Shown here one piece after another: positions 55,901 through 61,900 of a stretch of 64,000 bases of DNA; position 1 is the first letter of the stretch, and each line of letters begins with the position of its first letter. The position numbers and the translations under genes are program-made. The notes below the pieces were generated by a model. It saw only the letters and a list, made by a program, of their open reading frames with translations, was not told the origin of the DNA and did no database searches. Source of the stretch: Symbiodinium kawagutii (Eukaryota; Sar; Dinophyceae; Suessiales; Symbiodiniaceae). The stretch lies in the NCBI GenBank assembly GCA_009767595.1, contig VSDK01012150.1, positions 53,896 through 117,895 of the forward strand. The letters are read 5' to 3'.

Positions 55901-58900
55901 GGGGGTTTCTATGGGGGTTTTAGAGGGGTTCGGACCATGAATTGGACCATGAATTCAATGGCTAGTCATAGGCAATACTCACCAAGAAGTATATAGCTGG
56001 TTGAAACAACTAGTTTCAAATAGTTTTACAGGGGATTATAGTGGTTGATGATAGGGGGTAGTAACCAACAAAGACGGTTAAACAACTGATAGTGGATGGT
56101 TTGGTTGACATGTTTTATTTCCCAAATGTATTACCAAATGGTTGGTTGGTTGACTGATCTTTTTCATAGGGGTGGTTCAACCACCAACACCGAACTCCAT
56201 TCAGGTGAGACTTTGCAAATACCAGGTGAGTGGAGGTCACAAAGCTGGTCGATTGATGATAGGGGGATTGGTTTGCTTGCTTTGTAGCTGGTTTTCAAGT
56301 AATCCACTGAGGGAATTCATCCCGCTTAGCCAACGAATGGGGGCCCCTTCTTGTAGTAGATTGGTGCACGAACCCACTAATGGGTCTGCTTCATCTTCCG
56401 TTTCCAGCAACTTCAACGAATGCCTCCAGGCTCAACTGCGTGCGACCCGAGATCGTGCCAGAGTTCCCAGCGGTGTGAGCTGCCTGTGGGTGATAGAAAG
56501 TCTGAGAGATGGAGCTGTGGATCATATCCCAAGCTGGGATAAGCTGGGTGTTTCTCAAAATAAGGGTACCCCCAAATCATCCAATATTGATCATTTTTAG
56601 TAGCAAACCAGCCATTTTTTGGGGTTTCCAATTTTCGAGAAACCACCAAATGGATCAGTTCTAAGATATGATAAGTAGGTATGGGATGGCATGGGCCGGT
56701 GAGCATCCAAACAGTTCAGTACCAATCGTAACTGGCCCACGGGATTGGTCTGCAGCCAGAGTACCAGTTCGACCCTGACCACCATATGGGGTCAATCCTT
56801 GGGGTGCATGAGATATGGACAGAAGCATATAGGTGACGGATGATCACTACTATGGAGCCTGACTATGACTCAGCCAGTAGATTGAGCTGAGGTATTGTGA
56901 ATACCAACTACCCAAGATTAGTATAACATTTGATAGAAGTAAGGCATCATATGATCCACTCGAGCCTCATGATGTCTGGACAAGCACGGCATGATGCTAT
57001 GGAAAAAACAACAAAAGGCAGGATGACAGATGTCATGACCATACTAATGTCATGATGGATGTCCAACGACCTGTCCGTGCTCACCCCATTTACGATGGTT
57101 TGGGTAGTGATTCTGCGAAAATGGATTCCCAAAAGCTGAGAAGGCATCCTCTGTTCACAGGGCCTATCCTTACCTCCACATACTCGCATAGACATCCTAC
57201 TCTTGTACATGTGACCCTTCATTTATTCTGTGTCTTCCACTCATGCTCAAAATTATCCACTCAGATATCGGCATGTGTATAGTTACACAAGCAGACACTG
57301 GATTGAACAGCTGCAAAGACCAATACTGTACCCGTGCATAGTCAAACAACCGCACGCGCAGAGAAATCGACCACTGAATTGATCAATCAAGAAATGAATA
57401 GAACACATGGGCAGCTTTGCAAAACTGACGTGTCCCCTCAAAATATCATCATTAACCACTCCATATAGACCATTGTTCAATAGTTCATTGACTGCTACTA
57501 GCCACAGTCAACTTTAATATTCATACTTCATAGTTCAGAAGTCCATCTAACAAAACCGGGCTTTCCCATGCTTTCCCACGGTTTCCCGTGGGTTTCCCGT
57601 GCCATGCATCGCTTGCTGGCTCGCGCGGAGCCTGGCCCCACATCGCCCAGGCAAAGACCTCGGCCTGTCTGCAGCTGGTGGAGCAGGACATGTTGGCCTT
57701 CCAGGTGCGATCCATCGAGCCACGTCGGATGGTCAGTGGTGGCTGGTGGCTGGTGACGGGTGGTAAGAAGTGCTAGGACTTTGATGCTGGTTTGGGAGGG
57801 TTGATGATGGGTGATTAGTGGAGTTCTATGGTAAGAAATATGGCGAGTTGATTGTTGATTGATGGTTTGATGTCTGCGAAAAAGATGCTTGGGGGGTCAA
57901 CAATGACAACCCCGACGTTGTCATCTCAGCGTTAGCCTCAAGCGCTGCTGTTTTTTCGCAGCAGTTCATCCTCTTCCAGTCCTTGGGAACTGTCCAAAAA
58001 GTCCCAACAGGCTTGGGGTGGCCAGCTGCTTCACGCGCAGGGTGAAGATCCCTTTGCCTCAAGCGATGGCGGCAAGAAGGCGCTACTCGCAGGGGGTGGA
58101 TGACATCATGGGAATGTATTTTTTTCTTATGGCTATGGGTCTTATGGCTATGGGTCAATGTCAACCAACTTTCATGGGGATAAGTTCACCAACAATAGCT
58201 GGAAAATCATGGTTCAATGAAGGGGGTACCAACGCTACAGGGTGAACTGACCCATGGCCTTAGAACTATCAGTGTTGGTGAAATTGTGATGCAATGGGAA
58301 CAGTTGGTTATAGTAAGTGATAGTTAATTATCACTTTCAATGACCAATCAAGGAGGATCAATCACAAGAAAGATCGTTGTTTTGGAGATATTGCTGGCTT
58401 TCTCAACGGCCCGACTCTTTTGTGGTCAGTGACCATAGAAACGAACAGCATCCAAAACACATTTTGCCAAAGAAGACTTTCTCGTTGGTCGGTTGAAACA
58501 ACTTTGACTTTCACCAATTTTACCAATATTTGAGAGGGTTGAGGGTTGTTCGATTGACTCATTATTATCCTGTTTCCCCTATTATCAACCACTATAAGCC
58601 CCTTCAAAACTGCGCATATTTTCACGCCACAACTGGTGGTGAAGCCACCCACAACCACCGAGATTTCATCGCTGCAGCGCCTCACGACGCGCCAGCACCA
58701 GGGCGCGCGACGGGTGCAAGTCCTCGAGGAGATCGAAGATGATCTGCGCTTCATCGCGCGGCTGAAAGAGCTGTGGTGTGTGGAGGCACGACAGGGCACC
58801 ACGACCAGCAAACCTCCCAAGCAACGAAAGAACTAACCACTCAACCAAGCCACCAGGGATGAGCTTTAAGAGTTGACCACTGTCATGTGGTTCAAGAATC

Positions 58901-61900
58901 CTTGAGACTAGGGTCAACAGACATAAACATTGACCTTAGCAGCAACGACAACCCAACCAAGAGAAGGTGAATATGAGGAAAGGATCTGTGTGCTGGATGG
59001 GTGGTAGATAGGAGCATCGAAATCATGCAAAATCACTGATGCACAACAGACAACCGCGAGATACATGCCTGATAGGCTCCTGTTGATTGGTGGAGACGCC
59101 AAAAAGAACGCCACAGTCAGATTCGAGGTCTCCCAACATGGGCGAAGCATTTTGCCTTACTTTCACTTTAGACATTGCAGGTTTCTCAAATCGAGGGTCC
59201 TTGCACACCCAAATCGACCAATATCAAATAATATCAATATGTACCTTTAAGAACCCTCCATACATGGATCACCATTAATTATCTTTGGTGGTTCTCCCCT
59301 ATTCCCTATCATTTACTACTATAACTCCCTATAAACCCCCCAAATGTCATTGTTCAACTGCTGGATTTGATCCAACTGCCAGCCTTGTCCTTGCTGAACG
59401 CCCTAGTGACTGCTGGTGATCTCAGGGCATGTTTTTCCACTGACCTGCCCTTCAGCCAGGATAACATGTGCCCAAGCCTGGCAGGGACATCTTCGACCTG
59501 GGTGGTGATGGTTGTTCATGATCACTTATGAATCAGTGGTGACTGATAACCCCACCAAGGGGGGACGGGGAGGCCCCCAGCAGGGGGCCCTCCACAGCGA
59601 GCGCCAGGAGGAGGCTGGGAAGACCGGAGAGCTACAGGCGCCCTGCGACATGGACTTCATCGGTTGAAGTAGGCGAGATATGGTTGGTTTATGAATGGTT
59701 GATAGTGGTTAATAGTGGGTAATTGTGGCTAAGAATAACCATAGTTATGGTTTATAGTGGTAAGTAGTGGTTGATAATGGCTGATGATGGTTGATCATAG
59801 GGGATATTGGCCGTTTTTCGTTCGTTAATACACCTGTATTCGAGTGTTGTTAATTGTCACTGACCACTAGCGAGCATTATTCAGGCAATGCCGGTCCATG
59901 ATGATTCAACAATGGTCACTTGATGGTTAATAGGTGGTTGAGAACGGTAGATGATGGTTGTTTCGGTTGATTCATGATGGTTGATTCACATGGTGTTAGT
60001 GAATACTGGTTGGCGATTAATAGTGAATCGTGAATAAGGTTAACAATGAACAATATTGTCAACAAATGGTTGGTTCACAATGCGTTGCTTCATGGCTGGT
60101 TGAGACTGGTCAAATGTGAGCAACAACCATGACGATACATGGCAGTGGGTCAAAACGTGGAAATCCACCATTAGTTGGTTGGTTAATATTGACCCATAGC
60201 CACATGTTTCCATCGGTCACCCAGTGATCATCGCTTCGTTGGCCAGGCCACAGGTGTGCGTGATCAATCGCTTCCGCAGTTGCTTCCCTGCCTGCTGGGG
60301 CCTCGGAGCCGGGTCGCCGCTCTCCGTGCTGGGCCCCGAAGTTTTGCGCCGGCCAACAAGCTCCAAACTCGTCACACGCCAACGTTGTGGGGTGGTAGTG
60401 GGTGTTCAGCATCCCAAAAGGTACGGGATTCGAATTGCCACGGGGTCTATCGGACTAAAACTCTTGCAAAACGCACGCCGGCGCCTCAACATGGATGCTT
60501 CACTCGAGTGATTCCCCAGCTTCAGCTGTGCCGCAACCAAGTGGCACAGTTGGATCCAGTGGGATGGTGAACCCACGAATCACCATAGTCCAATGGGTCG
60601 GTCCACAGATGATCGATCGACAACGATGGATTGAGCAATGTCATGCCCATTGCTTGCATCTGTGTTTGATGGTAGTTTTTCTTTTTAATCAAAATTAGCG
60701 TTGGGTATGCATCATTGTGTCAGAATATGTGAATGAGTATTCCATGACTTATTGGTCATACTTACAACTATCAGTTGTATCATCATTGCTGCTACAGTTA
60801 CAGTCAATTAGGATGATACATTGTCAATTTTCCAACTTGGTGGGAATTTATGAGCAACAATACTACGAGAAGCAGCGAAGAGATTGCCAGTACAAATCTT
60901 GTATGAAGAGCACCAAAACAGAAGAGGGCTTCGCTTCATGCTGGGACACAACGTTAATCCATTTCTTAAGGCGTGGTACTCTCCTCACAAGTCAATGACG
61001 GTTCTGAATGATTAGTTTACCATTGAGGAAAATTAGCCATCACTAGAACCGCCAACGGCTATGATGGTTGTAAATTAATGACGCTTATTAGTGATTGGTC
61101 AATAATGCTTAACATGTGACTTGATTGGTTGATGATCTTGAAATGCATACGTGTTGTCTTCCACCCCCAGTGGGGATGACTGTCTGCAGCTGCTCCTGAG
61201 GCATTGTCGCTACTCCCAGGCCGTCCGTCAGAGATATGGCAGTTATACCGGGCCCCCTGGTACCGCTGTTGGCCGAAATGGCCAGTCAGTAGTCGGGCTG
61301 TTGGGATGGAAACTCGTTTTTGGGTGGGTGAACAAATTGACCCATCGCCGGATGTAGAGGCAGGTGTAGTGTCAGATGTAGAGCAGAAATGTAAACACAC
61401 ACACACACTCAGACTCTTAATGCTATTACTATTGTTCTTGAGATTATTTCTGAGATTAGGGCCATTACCGCCTATCAATATCAGTTTAATCAAATCGTAT
61501 ATCTTTCTTATTTTGTTTTCGATATTACTTGCTTTGCTTTTATCATACGACGATAGAAGCAATTAAGTCACGAGCAAACCTTGATGTATAACATTTGGTG
61601 GTCTCATGCTGTTGTTATAATCCACCACACAATTATCAATATAGCAGTCCTTCTTGTGGTTATATGATACCATGTTATGATGGCACATGCCCACTGTCAT
61701 ACAGTTGTCATCATGGGCATTGCCAATACCACAGACATTATTGTCGTAATTGCTAGTATAGTTAAGTTATAAACTTCAAGTTGCTAGTTTGATGGTTTTT
61801 AGTTTGGTCAGAAACTGGAAGCCATGATAACAACTACTATCATTGATAGACCATCGTAATCCCATTTGCTGCTAAATCCTTGTGTACTGATTTCATACCC

